From CAVPJW01 sp963705525 (GTDB lineage Bacteria; Acidobacteriota; Vicinamibacteria; Vicinamibacterales; CAVPJW01): a stretch of DNA of 64,000 nucleotides. Below are positions 8,899-17,372 of the stretch, one piece after another (position 1 is the stretch's first letter; each line of letters opens with the position of its first letter). A program made the position numbers and the translations under genes. The stretch covers positions 1,302,001 through 1,366,000 of the forward strand of contig CAVPJW010000004.1 in the NCBI GenBank assembly GCA_963705525.1, written 5' to 3'. Under the pieces are notes generated by a model. It ran no database searches. It worked only from the letters and a program-made list of their open reading frames with translations, and had not been told where the DNA came from.

Positions 8899-10017
8899 TC
8901 AATGCTTTTTGAAGTGCCCGACGATCGAGTCCACAACGTACTGCAGCTGATCTGAGGTCAACTCCGGATAGATCGGCAGCGCCAGCGACTCGCGCGCGGC
9001 GCGCTCGGCCTCCGGAAGGTCGCCCTCGCGATAGTTCAGATCGGCGAAGCACTCCTGAAGGTGGAGCGGCACCGGGTAGTACACCTCGGTGCCGACACCC
9101 TGGCCGGTCAGGTGCGCGCGCAAGGCATCGCGATCGGGGGTTCGGACGACGTATTGATTGAAGATGTGGAAGTACCCGGCGGGCTCAACAGGAAGGCCAA
9201 TCTTGCCGCCGAGTCCGGCCTGCTTGAACAGCTGATCGTATTTCCTGGCGTTGGCTCTTCGACCTTCGGTCCACTGGGCAAGGTGCGGGGCCTTGACCCT
9301 CAGCACGGCCGCCTGGAGCGCATCGATCCTGAAGTTGCCGCCGACGATCTTGTGGTAGTACCGCGCTTCGCCTCCATGGTTGCGCAATATCTTGAGGCGA
9401 TGGGCGATGGCATCGTCGTTGGTCGTGACGAGCCCGCCGTCACCGAAGGCGCCGAGGTTCTTCGTCGGGTAAAACGAGAAACAGCCCATCGTCCCCAGGC
9501 TGCCAGTGACACGGTCGCGATATCGCGCGCCGATCGCCTGCGCCGCGTCTTCGACGACTGGAATGCCCCGCGCTTGCGCGAGTTCGAGGATGGGCTGCAG
9601 ATCGGCGGAGAGTCCAAACAGATGTACCGGAAGGATGGCCTTGGTGCGTGTCGTGACCGCGGCCTCGATCTTCGACGGCACGATGTTGTACGTGACGGGA
9701 TCGATGTCCACCATCACGGGCCTGGCCCCGAGCCTGGAGATGCTGCCGGCGCTCGCGAAGAAGGAATAGGCCGACGTAATCACTTCGTCGCCCGGTCCGA
9801 TGCCGAGCGCCATCAGCGCGATGAGCAGCGCGTCCGAACCCGAGGAGACGCCCACCGCGTGCTTGACCTGCAGCATCGCGCCGAGTTCGCGCTCGAGCGC
9901 CTCCACTTCGGGCCCGAGGATGAGCGCCTGGGATTCACAGACGCGGCTGAGCGCCGCCAGCGCGTCTTCTCGAATCGTTGCGTACTGCGACCGGAGATCC
10001 AGCAACGGAACCTTCAT
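8899..10017 (-). CDS. DegT/DnrJ/EryC1/StrS aminotransferase
   Basis: A 372-residue PLP enzyme that transaminates keto-sugar nucleotides. The PLP lysine is K186 in FYPTKNLGAFGDGG. The upstream EDAAQAIGA (PLP-binding aspartate) and SSGSDALLIALMALGIGPGDEVI are standard. A WbpE- or FdtB-like role is plausible: with the UDP-HexNAc dehydrogenase at 0.7-2.1 kb it could make an aminated uronic acid, but the ketosugar substrate is not visible. Its ATG lies 37 bases downstream of the stop of a membrane-anchored protein gene, and the symporter and rfbD genes follow on the same strand. Confidence 0.88.
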   Translation of the reverse strand: MKVPLLDLRSQYATIREDALAALSRVCESQALILGPEVEALERELGAMLQVKHAVGVSSGSDALLIALMALGIGPGDEVITSAYSFFASAGSISRLGARPVMVDIDPVTYNIVPSKIEAAVTTRTKAILPVHLFGLSADLQPILELAQARGIPVVEDAAQAIGARYRDRVTGSLGTMGCFSFYPTKNLGAFGDGGLVTTNDDAIAHRLKILRNHGGEARYYHKIVGGNFRIDALQAAVLRVKAPHLAQWTEGRRANARKYDQLFKQAGLGGKIGLPVEPAGYFHIFNQYVVRTPDRDALRAHLTGQGVGTEVYYPVPLHLQECFADLNYREGDLPEAERAARESLALPIYPELTSDQLQYVVDSIVGHFKKH

Positions 10018-10054
10018 GGGAGAGAGCCCTCGTATGAATGATTGACGAGCGTGC

Positions 10055-10615
10055 CTACTGTCGCACGGCGATCTGCGGAGCGCCCCACACGGCCCAGTCG
10101 TTGTTCGGCGTGCTCTTCGTCTTGGGCGGGCCGATGCCGGTATTGAAGATCACCCAGACGGTCTGACCGCCGTAGGCAGAGAGATCGAGCGTGATGGGAA
10201 TCCATCGGCGATCCCCAGGCTGCCGTGCAGGATCGACGTGTTGGTTGAGGAGCTCGTCGTACTTCTTGCCGTCGGACACGCCGATCCTGAAAAGGACGCC
10301 GTCTCCGTCGAGCGGCCAGGCATCCGGCTTGAGCGCAATCGAGGTGCGGAGCCACGCATCGTCGGGCATGTTCAGTTTCCACGTAATGCGGCTGGTCGGA
10401 TGCGCATAGATCGCCTTCATGGTCTGGCCGTTGATGGTGACGTCCTCGACGGCAAACGCCTTGTCCACGCCGCGATTCGACCGCTTCTCGGCGTTCGGAT
10501 ACTCCTGCACGAGATCCACGAACCTCGGGCCGCTCCGGTTGCGCATCCAGAGCCAGAACCCGCCGATGACGATGAGCGCGAACACGACGGCCAGAATCCA
10601 GCGGTTGTTTTTCAT
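10055..10615 (-). CDS. Membrane-anchored protein of unknown function, periplasmic beta-rich domain
   Basis: A 186-residue protein. Residues ~6-24 (WILAVVFALIVIGGFWLWM) form one N-terminal membrane anchor. The rest is soluble with alternating short hydrophobic strands and many W/Y/D residues, for example SRITWKLNMPDDAWLRTSIAL and VWVIFNTGIGP, suggesting a jelly-roll-like fold. No catalytic motif is seen. It lies directly upstream of the DegT aminotransferase gene in a polysaccharide region and 59 bases downstream of smpB. A carbohydrate-related envelope role is inference only. Confidence 0.6.
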   Translation of the reverse strand: MKNNRWILAVVFALIVIGGFWLWMRNRSGPRFVDLVQEYPNAEKRSNRGVDKAFAVEDVTINGQTMKAIYAHPTSRITWKLNMPDDAWLRTSIALKPDAWPLDGDGVLFRIGVSDGKKYDELLNQHVDPARQPGDRRWIPITLDLSAYGGQTVWVIFNTGIGPPKTKSTPNNDWAVWGAPQIAVRQ

Positions 10616-10674
10616 ATCGACGAAAGTCTCAGGACAAACACATCATGGTACCATGCCGCGCGAGGCCCTCGCAA

Positions 10675-11166
10675 TTACCCGCGCCGTCGCGCCTTGATGG
10701 CGGCGCGCGTCTCGCGCTCGGATTCCCTCCGCTTGATCGTCTCGCGCTTGTCGTGCTCCTTCTTCCCGCGCACGAGGCTGATCGCCACCTTCACGCGGCC
10801 GTCCTTGAAATACATGCGCACCGGCACCAATGTCATGCCCTTGATGACCGTGCGGCCGACGAGCTTGCGAATCTCCTGCCGATGGAGCAGCAGCTTCCGC
10901 GGCCGTGTCGGTTCGTGATTCGCATATCCCCGGTGGCTGTATGGGCTGATGTGGATGTTGTGCACGAACACTTCACCCGACTCCACGCGGGCGAAGCTGT
11001 CGCGCAGGTTCACATGGCCTTCCCGAATCGCTTTGACTTCGGTGCCGACGAGCGCGATACCGGCCTCGTAGGTCTCGAGCACGTGGTAGTCGTGGTAGGC
11101 CTTCCGGTTCTCGGCAATCAGACGTTCCGCTTTTTGCCGTTCGGTCTTCTCGAGGTCACGGGACAT
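10675..11166 (-). CDS. smpB: SsrA-binding protein SmpB
   Basis: A 163-residue protein matching SmpB throughout: NRKAYHDYHVLETYEAGI, LVGTEVKAIREG, VHNIHISPYSHRGYANHEP, RKLLLHRQEIRKL and a basic C-terminal tail (KRRESERETRAAIKARRRG) that enters the ribosomal mRNA channel. SmpB binds tmRNA and rescues stalled ribosomes. It follows pdxA in a run of minus-strand housekeeping genes, separated by 39 bases that carry heptamer repeats. No tmRNA gene was recognised in the window. Confidence 0.97.
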   Translation of the reverse strand: MSRDLEKTERQKAERLIAENRKAYHDYHVLETYEAGIALVGTEVKAIREGHVNLRDSFARVESGEVFVHNIHISPYSHRGYANHEPTRPRKLLLHRQEIRKLVGRTVIKGMTLVPVRMYFKDGRVKVAISLVRGKKEHDKRETIKRRESERETRAAIKARRRG

Positions 11167-11179
11167 AGGGGAATCTTGC

Positions 11180-11214
11180 AGTGCCTGGTTCTTGGTGCTT
11201 GGTTCTTAGTGAAC
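11180..11214. repeat. Heptanucleotide tandem repeat array (RGTTCTT type)
   Basis: Five imperfect 7-base units: AGTGCCT, GGTTCTT, GGTGCTT, GGTTCTT, AGTGAAC. The array covers the pdxA stop codon region (11206-11208) and the pdxA-smpB gap. The same unit recurs at 17.3, 52.3, 54.6 and 62.1 kb. Confidence 0.7.
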
Positions 11215-12081
11215 ACTAACCGCCAGCCTCGCCGCGAGCAGCACCGCCTGAATCATGCTCTCGGGATCCGCGCGACCCCGCCCCGCGATGTCGAACGCCG
11301 TGCCGTGATCGACCGACGTGCGAATGATCGGCAGGCCCAGCGTGACATTGACGGCCTTGCCGAACGCCAGCAGCTTCACCGGAATGAGCCCCTGATCGTG
11401 GTAGCAGGCAATCACGGCGTCGAACTCGCCCCCCAGCGCCCGCGTAAAAATCGTGTCCCCCGGAAACGGACCCGCTACGTCGATGCCTTGCCCACGGCAC
11501 CGAGCGACGGCGGGGGCAAGCACCTCGATCTCTTCGCGACCGATCAGGCCGTTCTCGCCCGCATGGGGATTGAGACCCGCAAGCGCCAGCCGGGGATGCG
11601 CCGTCCCAAACCGCGGTAGCTCCTTGTGCGCCAGGCCGATCACCGTGACGACACGGTCGAGCGTGAGCGCTCGGGCCACCTCCGCGAGCGGAAGATGGAC
11701 GGTCGCCAGAATGACGCGGAGATTCGGCGCGTGAAACATCATCGCGACCGACGGCACACCGCACAGGTGCGCCAGCAGATCGGTGTGTCCCAGCCATGGC
11801 AGCTCTGCCAGACGAAACGCCGCCTTGTTCACGGGCGCCGTCGCAATGGCCGCGACCTGCTGATGAAGCGCAGCCTCGGTGGCCCGGACGATCGCGTCGT
11901 ACGCCGCGCGACCTGCCGCCGCCGACAGCACGCCTGGCGGAAACACCTGACCTTCGGGAGGACCGAACACCACGGGCGTGCACACCGACAACACACGGGC
12001 ATCGGCGGCTGCCCTGGCGACGATCTCGGGTCCGATGCCGGACGGATCCCCGACGGTCAGTGCGATACGCGGAAGCACCAT
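11206..12081 (-). CDS. pdxA: 4-hydroxythreonine-4-phosphate dehydrogenase PdxA
   Basis: A 291-residue enzyme of pyridoxal phosphate synthesis that oxidises 4-phosphohydroxy-L-threonine with NAD. Family marks are GDPSGIGPEI (residues 11-20), HTDLLAHL (H99), NPHAGENG (H173), CYHDQGLIPVK (H228) and TSVDHGTAFDIAG (H259); the metal ligands are among these histidines. It is about 40 residues shorter than the usual ~330, mainly in the N-terminal half. The ATG at 12081 is chosen because the frame is open upstream but that part only mirrors ricT in another frame. Its stop lies inside a heptamer repeat array, so the C-terminal SVH is repeat-derived. The ricT stop is 16 bases upstream. Confidence 0.92.
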   Translation of the reverse strand: MVLPRIALTVGDPSGIGPEIVARAAADARVLSVCTPVVFGPPEGQVFPPGVLSAAAGRAAYDAIVRATEAALHQQVAAIATAPVNKAAFRLAELPWLGHTDLLAHLCGVPSVAMMFHAPNLRVILATVHLPLAEVARALTLDRVVTVIGLAHKELPRFGTAHPRLALAGLNPHAGENGLIGREEIEVLAPAVARCRGQGIDVAGPFPGDTIFTRALGGEFDAVIACYHDQGLIPVKLLAFGKAVNVTLGLPIIRTSVDHGTAFDIAGRGRADPESMIQAVLLAARLAVSVH

Positions 12082-12097
12082 GTCCGAGGGTCGTCGA

Positions 12098-12886
12098 TCA
12101 ATGCGCGTGGCAGTTTCCGCTGCAGCTCCCGCACCCGCCTCCGGACGTCGCGCACTGGCCGCAGCCGGTTGGATTGTCGCACCCGCCTTCCCCCGCGCAG
12201 CCTCCGTGCACGACTCCCTTTCCATTGGGGAGTTCGTACCGCAGGCAGCACTTCAGCCGCCCGCACAAACCGGAGAGCTTCGACGGATTGAGGCTGAGAT
12301 CCTGCTGCTTGGCCATCTTGATCGAGATCGGTTCGAACTTCTGCAGCCATGTCGTGCAACACAGGGGGCGTCCGCAGGAGCCGTAGCCGCCGAGGATCTT
12401 CGCCTCGTCGCGGACGCCGATTTGCCGCATCTCGATCCGGGCGTGGAATTCGGCGGCGAGCTCACGCACGAGTTCGCGGAAGTCCACTCGTCCGTCGGCG
12501 GTGAAATAGAAGACGAGCCGCGATCCGTCCATGAGCTGCTCGACCCGAGCGAGCTTCATCGCCAGGCCCCGCTCGCGAATCTTCATCATCGCGACGCGCC
12601 GAGCCTCCTGTTCACGATGGTGTCGCTTCAACCCAGCCACAACATCGTCGGCAGTGGCTCGCCGTACGATGCGGTGCGAGGGATCCTGCGGCTGACGCCG
12701 CGAGGCGAGGGCCGGCGGCAAGCTGGTCACCGTTCCCACGGCTTGGCCGGTGCTGGTCTGGACGACGAGCTCGTCCCCTGGCTTCGGCGGTGAATCGAGC
12801 CGCAAATCGTCGAGGAGGAAGGTCTGGGGCCGGCCGACGCGGGTGAACTTGAGCGATACGAGGGTAGAGCGTCCGCCTGAAGTCAC
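12098..12886 (-). CDS. ricT: PSP1 domain protein RicT (YaaT) homologue
   Basis: A 262-residue PSP1-domain protein. The core contains VFYFTADGRVDFRELVREL and IEMRQIGVRDEAK, then GYGSCGRPLCC and LCGRLKCCLRYE, whose cysteines bind Fe-S clusters in the B. subtilis RicAFT complex that affects RNase Y-dependent mRNA maturation. A very cysteine- and glycine-rich tail (final ~35 residues with CxxGxCG-type spacing) adds possible metal ligands. The GTG at 12886 has GAGGTG upstream. It follows holB by 31 bases. The holB-yaaT pairing is also found in Bacillus, which supports both calls. Confidence 0.9.
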   Translation of the reverse strand: MTSGGRSTLVSLKFTRVGRPQTFLLDDLRLDSPPKPGDELVVQTSTGQAVGTVTSLPPALASRRQPQDPSHRIVRRATADDVVAGLKRHHREQEARRVAMMKIRERGLAMKLARVEQLMDGSRLVFYFTADGRVDFRELVRELAAEFHARIEMRQIGVRDEAKILGGYGSCGRPLCCTTWLQKFEPISIKMAKQQDLSLNPSKLSGLCGRLKCCLRYELPNGKGVVHGGCAGEGGCDNPTGCGQCATSGGGCGSCSGNCHAH

Positions 12887-12917
12887 GCCTTCACCTCTAT
12901 GACCGCCGACGCGCGCG

Positions 12918-13937
12918 CTAGAGCTGAAGTGAGAGCCAGTCAGCCACGTTCTTCGGACTGGCGTTCCGCTTCAACGCGAAGAGCGCCCGATCGACTGCCG
13001 TAAACGCGCGGAGGGTGCGTCGGTCGTCAAAGTTTCTGGCGAGCTCTTCGACCTCAGCACGAAGGTCGGTGTTCGCCAGCCGACGCTCACCCGCGCGGCT
13101 GTTGAGAACCGCCACGTCGCGCAGGAGCGACGACATGGCTTCGAGATGCAGCGCAAGGCGATCACGCTCGCCGGCTGCGGACCCCGTGGTCCGCTGTGCT
13201 GCCAGATCCTTCGCGGCCGCGAGGCGGCCATGGTCGTTCCGCTCTCGCGCGACACGCCGCAGGACATGTCGGACCGTCGCCCGCACCGCCGTCAGCTCGT
13301 CGGCCCTGGCATCCAGGGCGCGCTGGACGCTCCCATCCGCCAGCGGGGCCACCGTCTGCGCGTCGGCACGCGAATAGCCGCATCCATCGACCAGAACCGT
13401 CACGATTTCGTCGATGGCCAGGCGGCCAAACCGCAGCCTCGAGCAGCGGGAGCGCACCGTTGGCAGGAGGAGGTCCGGTCGCGACGACACCAGAATGAAT
13501 ATCGAGGAAGGCCGCGGCTCTTCGAGCGTCTTGAGCAGCGCATTCTGCGCCGGCTCGCCCAGCTGTTCGGCTCGATCGATGATCACCACGCGGCGCCTGC
13601 CCTCGAACGGGCGATACGCCGCCGAGTCGATGACCTCACGGACCTGTTCGATCTTGATGTTGCCCGTCTCTCCGGACTCGACGACTCGGACATCCGGATG
13701 GAGCGCCTTGAGCGTCCGCCGGCACGAATGACACGCGCCACAGGCGTCCCACTCGAACTCGCCATCCATCACCGGCGCCAGACAATTCACCGCCTGGGCA
13801 ACGGCAAGGGCCGTCGTCCGTTTGCCGACGCCTGCCGGCCCTTCGAACAAGAGGCTCGGAGGAATGGCGTCGCGCTTGATCGCGCGCGCAATGAACTTCA
13901 GCAGCCGCCGGTGTCCGGAAATGGCGCGGAACGACAT
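12918..13937 (-). CDS. holB: DNA polymerase III delta-prime subunit
   Basis: A 339-residue AAA+ clamp-loader subunit. The Walker A motif GPAGVGKRT lies near residues 33-41. The zinc module CLAPVMDGEFEWDACGACHSC has the expected C-x(n)-CxxCxxC shape. VVIIDRAEQLGEPAQNALLKTLEEP gives the Walker B-like and sensor region, and RSRCSRLRF is the SRC motif. It helps load the beta clamp with the tau and delta subunits. The ATG at 13937 is preferred to an upstream TTG at 13958. tmk, the common neighbour, is absent; PBP1A lies upstream, 64 bases away. Confidence 0.93.
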   Translation of the reverse strand: MSFRAISGHRRLLKFIARAIKRDAIPPSLLFEGPAGVGKRTTALAVAQAVNCLAPVMDGEFEWDACGACHSCRRTLKALHPDVRVVESGETGNIKIEQVREVIDSAAYRPFEGRRRVVIIDRAEQLGEPAQNALLKTLEEPRPSSIFILVSSRPDLLLPTVRSRCSRLRFGRLAIDEIVTVLVDGCGYSRADAQTVAPLADGSVQRALDARADELTAVRATVRHVLRRVARERNDHGRLAAAKDLAAQRTTGSAAGERDRLALHLEAMSSLLRDVAVLNSRAGERRLANTDLRAEVEELARNFDDRRTLRAFTAVDRALFALKRNASPKNVADWLSLQL

Positions 13938-14001
13938 CGTGTAAACGGAGACGGGCAAATCGTATCACGGAAGCGAAGGGACGAACGGGCAGGACGGCGA
14001 G

Positions 14002-16380
14002 TCAGGGCTTTGGCTTGTCTACTTTCTTCTCGTCGTCTTCGCGAGTGGTCTCGCGATCCTTGCGACGGAACAGCCGCGACCAGAAGCTGCGCTTCTTCTT
14101 CGGCTGCTCGTCCACTTTCCGGTCGGACTCTCGATGCTCGGGAGAATTACTCGCCGCGCTCACCACGGCGGCCGGCTTGTGCGCGACCTCGACGACCGGT
14201 GCGGGCACGGGCTCTTCCCGTCCGCCAAAGATCCCCGCAATGCGATCGACGATGGAGCGCCCAGGATGGAGGGGACATTCCTCGAACGGCTCAGTGCCAC
14301 GCACGAAAAACTCCGTGTAGACGAGCGACCGCCGCTCGACTTCGCCGGTCCGGTTGACCACCTCGGCGTTGTAGCAGCCTTCCGCGGGCCGCTTCCCTGA
14401 GAGGCGGCAGACATTCACGGCCTTGATGCCCGCGGGAGGGGTGAACCATTCCGGCTTGTCGTTCCGGGTCGCGACCTTCATGAAGCGGCCCCATAAGGGG
14501 ACCGCCAGGTCGCCGGCGTAACCATTGGACTGAATCGTCTGAGGTTGATCGAAGCCCACCCATACGCCTGTCAGCAGCTTCGGTGTGAAGCCGACGAACC
14601 ATGCGTCCACGAAATCATTCGTGGTCCCGGTCTTGCCGCCTGCCGGCAGCGTGAAGCCGACGGCTCGAGCCCGGTAGGCCGTGCCGTAGTTGACGACATC
14701 GGCCAGCATGGACGAGACCAGGAAGGCGGTCGTTTCCGCGATGGCGCGCGTGGCCTCGGAATGGTCCTCCATGAGGACGTTGTCGTCGCGGTCCGTCACT
14801 CGCCGGATGAAGACTGGCGGCCTGACGAAACCGCCATTGGCGAATGCACCGTAGGCCGTGGCCATGGACGCGAGTGTCACCTCGCCTGAACCGAGGGCCA
14901 GGGATGGAACGCTGGGGACGGATCCCACGCCGAGTTTCCGCGCGTACTCGACCGTCCGATCAATCCCCACGTCTTCGAGCAGACGAACGGCCGCGCGGTT
15001 GCTCGACGTTCGGAGCGCCGAGCGGAGCGTCATCGCCTGATCGGTCGAGTGCTCGTCCTCCGGCATCCAGGCGCCTTCAAGTGTTTGCACCGGTTCGTCG
15101 AGGTGATCGATCAACGATGCGGGCGAGTACCCCGCTTCTATCGCCGCCGCGTACACAAAGGGCTTGAACGCGGAACCTGGCTGGCGCTTGGCCTGCGTGG
15201 CGCGGTTGAACGGACTTTCCTTGAAATCGCGGCCTCCGATCAGGGCACGCACGTAGCCCGTCTGCGGATCGAGAGCGATAAGCGCGCCCTGGAGGCGAGG
15301 CGCATCTGGCGGAACGATCTCCGCCGGGGCCGCGGCGGCCCTGGCTCGCGCACGCGCGAGTCGGCGGGCCTCGATTTCCTCGAGCGAGGTCTCGACCACA
15401 TCTTCGGCCGCGCGCTGAAGATCCAGATCGAGTGTCGTGTAAACACGGAGGCCGCCCTGATACACGCGCTCCCAGCCGAAGCGGTTGACGAGCTCCACCC
15501 GAACGAGCTCCTTGAAGTACTGGCCGTACGGCTCCTGCTGTCGAAGTCCGTCGGTGATCTTGACCTGCGTGGCCACGGCCAGCGTCCAGGCATTACGGTC
15601 GATCGCGCCGCTATCGAGCATCGCCTGGAGGACGAGATTCCGGCGTGCGAGGGCCCGGCCGGGACTCACCGTCGGCGCGTACGTCGATGGCGACTTGACG
15701 AGGCCCGCCAGGAGCGCCGCTTCGGGAACGTTGAGGTCGGCCGCGTGCTTGTCGAAGTAGCCGCGCGAGGCGGCTTCGATGCCGTACAGGCCGTCGCCGA
15801 AGTACACCTTGTTCAGATAGAGCTCGAGGATCTCGTCTTTCTTATAGAGGCGCTCGATCCAGGCGGCGAGCACGGCTTCCTTGAGCTTGCGGCGGAACGT
15901 CTTGTCGCGCGTCAGGAAGCTTTGTCTCGCGAGCTGCTGCGTGAGGGTGCTGCCCCCCTGCGCGGCCCTGCCCTCTCGCAGGTTGGCAAACGCCGCGGCC
16001 AGCACGCGGATTGGATCGATGCCGCGGTGGTCGAAGAACCGCTGATCTTCGACCGCCACGATCGCATTGACCAGATTGCGCGAGACCTGAGAGAGCGGGA
16101 CGTCGATGCGCTGCTCTTTGAAGATCGTAAAAGCCGGGCGATCGGAGGCGTCGAGCAGGGTCGTGGCCTGCGACATGTTGCCGATTCGCGACAGTTCCTG
16201 CCGATCCGGGAGGCCCGACGCGAGATCGTGCGCCAACCAGAGCGACCAGCCGGCCAGCGCCCAGCTGACGACCGCTATCAGAAACACGGCGGCGGCGAAG
16301 AGATACGAGTGTGCGCGGACCACGCGACGTGTCGTCGCGAGGCCGGTCCGCCAGTATTGGAGAAGCTCAGCGGTACTCAT
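14002..16380 (-). CDS. mrcA: Class A penicillin-binding protein 1A (GT51 plus transpeptidase)
   Basis: A 792-residue bifunctional murein synthase with one N-terminal membrane helix (~residues 26-47). The glycosyltransferase GT51 domain has EDQRFFDHRG (catalytic E111) and GGSTLTQQLARQ (142-153). The transpeptidase has SAFK (S403, K406), SSN (459-461) and KTGTT (K583). The tail after ~residue 700 is low complexity and very basic/acidic, probably cytosol-like or periplasmic linker without a known domain. GGAGGGAG lies just before the ATG. It polymerises and crosslinks peptidoglycan in the periplasm and heads the run PBP1A-holB-ricT-pdxA-smpB. Confidence 0.95.
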   Translation of the reverse strand: MSTAELLQYWRTGLATTRRVVRAHSYLFAAAVFLIAVVSWALAGWSLWLAHDLASGLPDRQELSRIGNMSQATTLLDASDRPAFTIFKEQRIDVPLSQVSRNLVNAIVAVEDQRFFDHRGIDPIRVLAAAFANLREGRAAQGGSTLTQQLARQSFLTRDKTFRRKLKEAVLAAWIERLYKKDEILELYLNKVYFGDGLYGIEAASRGYFDKHAADLNVPEAALLAGLVKSPSTYAPTVSPGRALARRNLVLQAMLDSGAIDRNAWTLAVATQVKITDGLRQQEPYGQYFKELVRVELVNRFGWERVYQGGLRVYTTLDLDLQRAAEDVVETSLEEIEARRLARARARAAAAPAEIVPPDAPRLQGALIALDPQTGYVRALIGGRDFKESPFNRATQAKRQPGSAFKPFVYAAAIEAGYSPASLIDHLDEPVQTLEGAWMPEDEHSTDQAMTLRSALRTSSNRAAVRLLEDVGIDRTVEYARKLGVGSVPSVPSLALGSGEVTLASMATAYGAFANGGFVRPPVFIRRVTDRDDNVLMEDHSEATRAIAETTAFLVSSMLADVVNYGTAYRARAVGFTLPAGGKTGTTNDFVDAWFVGFTPKLLTGVWVGFDQPQTIQSNGYAGDLAVPLWGRFMKVATRNDKPEWFTPPAGIKAVNVCRLSGKRPAEGCYNAEVVNRTGEVERRSLVYTEFFVRGTEPFEECPLHPGRSIVDRIAGIFGGREEPVPAPVVEVAHKPAAVVSAASNSPEHRESDRKVDEQPKKKRSFWSRLFRRKDRETTREDDEKKVDKPKP

Positions 16381-16437
16381 AGAGCTCCCTCCATGATAGT
16401 GCAGGCCGCCGCGAGGACCGATGCGGCGGAGGTGAAC

Positions 16438-17281
16438 TCAGGCCGTGCGTTTGGAGGCGGCGGTCAGCGCGCGCGCCGCATTCGTCCGGGCGAGGTGCGC
16501 ACGGTATTCGGCCGAGGCGTGAATGTCGCTGAGCGCCTGCACACCGTCCGCGGCCCGGGCCGTCGCCTTGGCAATCAGTTCGGGCGTCAGGCGTTCACCG
16601 CCGATCGCCTGTTCGACAGCCGTCGCCCGATACGGTGTGGGGGAGACGCCGGTGACGCCGATACGCACCTTTCCGGACTCAACCACGGCGGCGACGCCGG
16701 CCACCGCAAATCCGCTGGCCTTCTGCGGTGTCTTCGACGTACGCGACACCCGGGCCGGTCACGGGCACGCGCACCTCGCACAGGATCTCAGAAGGCTTGA
16801 GCGCGGTTTGAAACACGTCCACGAAAAAGTCGCCGGCTTTTACCGTGCGCCGCCCGGTTGGACCCTCGAGCACGAGCTCGGCATCGAGCGCCAGGATTGC
16901 CGCGGGCCAGTCGGCCGCCGGATCCGCGTGGGCGAGACTGCCGCCGATCGTGCCTTTGTTTCGGACCTGCGGATCACCGATCTGTGGCGCCGTCACGGTC
17001 AGGAGCGGACATGCCTCACCGACCAGGCTCGACGTCTCGAGCTCGACGTGCGTCGTCAACGCACCGATGGCCAGTCGGTCACCGTCGCGTCGGACATAAG
17101 AGAGATCCCGAATGCGAGCCAGGTCGATCACGACCTCTGGACGCGCGAGGCGCAGCTTCATGGCGGGAATGAGGCTGTGGCCACCCGCCAGCAGCTTGGC
17201 GCGATCGCCATGCTGTGAGAGCGCTTTCATGGCCTCGGCCAGCGTCGACGGAGCCAGGTATTCGAAAGGAGCGGGGATCAT
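16438..17281 (-). CDS. coxM: Molybdenum hydroxylase FAD-binding subunit (CoxM-like), one frameshift
   Basis: About 281 residues in two overlapping frames. The first frame (17281 to ~16740) carries LAGGHSLIP (residues 31-39) and TIGGSLAHADPAAD, the FAD-binding motifs of the CoxM/XdhB family. The second (~16740 to 16438) starts in KTPQKASGFAVAGVAAVV, the conserved CO_deh_flav_C domain. The frames join if one G is removed from GTCGAAGACACC near 16739, so a single +1 insertion explains the break. The subunit passes electrons from the molybdenum/Fe-S subunits to an acceptor through FAD. It is the last gene of an S-L-M operon, 89 bases after coxL. Confidence 0.85.
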
Positions 17282-17323
17282 GAGGAACTCTCGCGAAAAG
17301 GTTTTCGGTTACGTTTGCCGAAC

Positions 17324-17372
17324 GAAGAACCGTGAATTCGCCCTAAGAACCAAGACCTAAGAACTAAGCACT
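17324..17372. repeat. Heptanucleotide tandem repeat array (AAGAACY type, reverse orientation)
   Basis: Clear 7-base units AAGAACC, AAGACCT, AAGAACT, AAGCACT run from 17345 to 17372, with weaker units before. This is the complement of the RGTTCTT unit seen elsewhere. The array occupies the coxL-coxM gap and reaches the coxL stop codon. Confidence 0.68.

Noticed and set aside
10616..11205. tmRNA gene next to smpB
   Set aside because: The flanks are too short and contain no tRNA-like ends.
15049..16800. 583-codon plus-strand open frame
   Set aside because: Antisense to the PBP1A and coxM genes, whose motifs are unambiguous; long shadow frames are expected in high-GC coding DNA.
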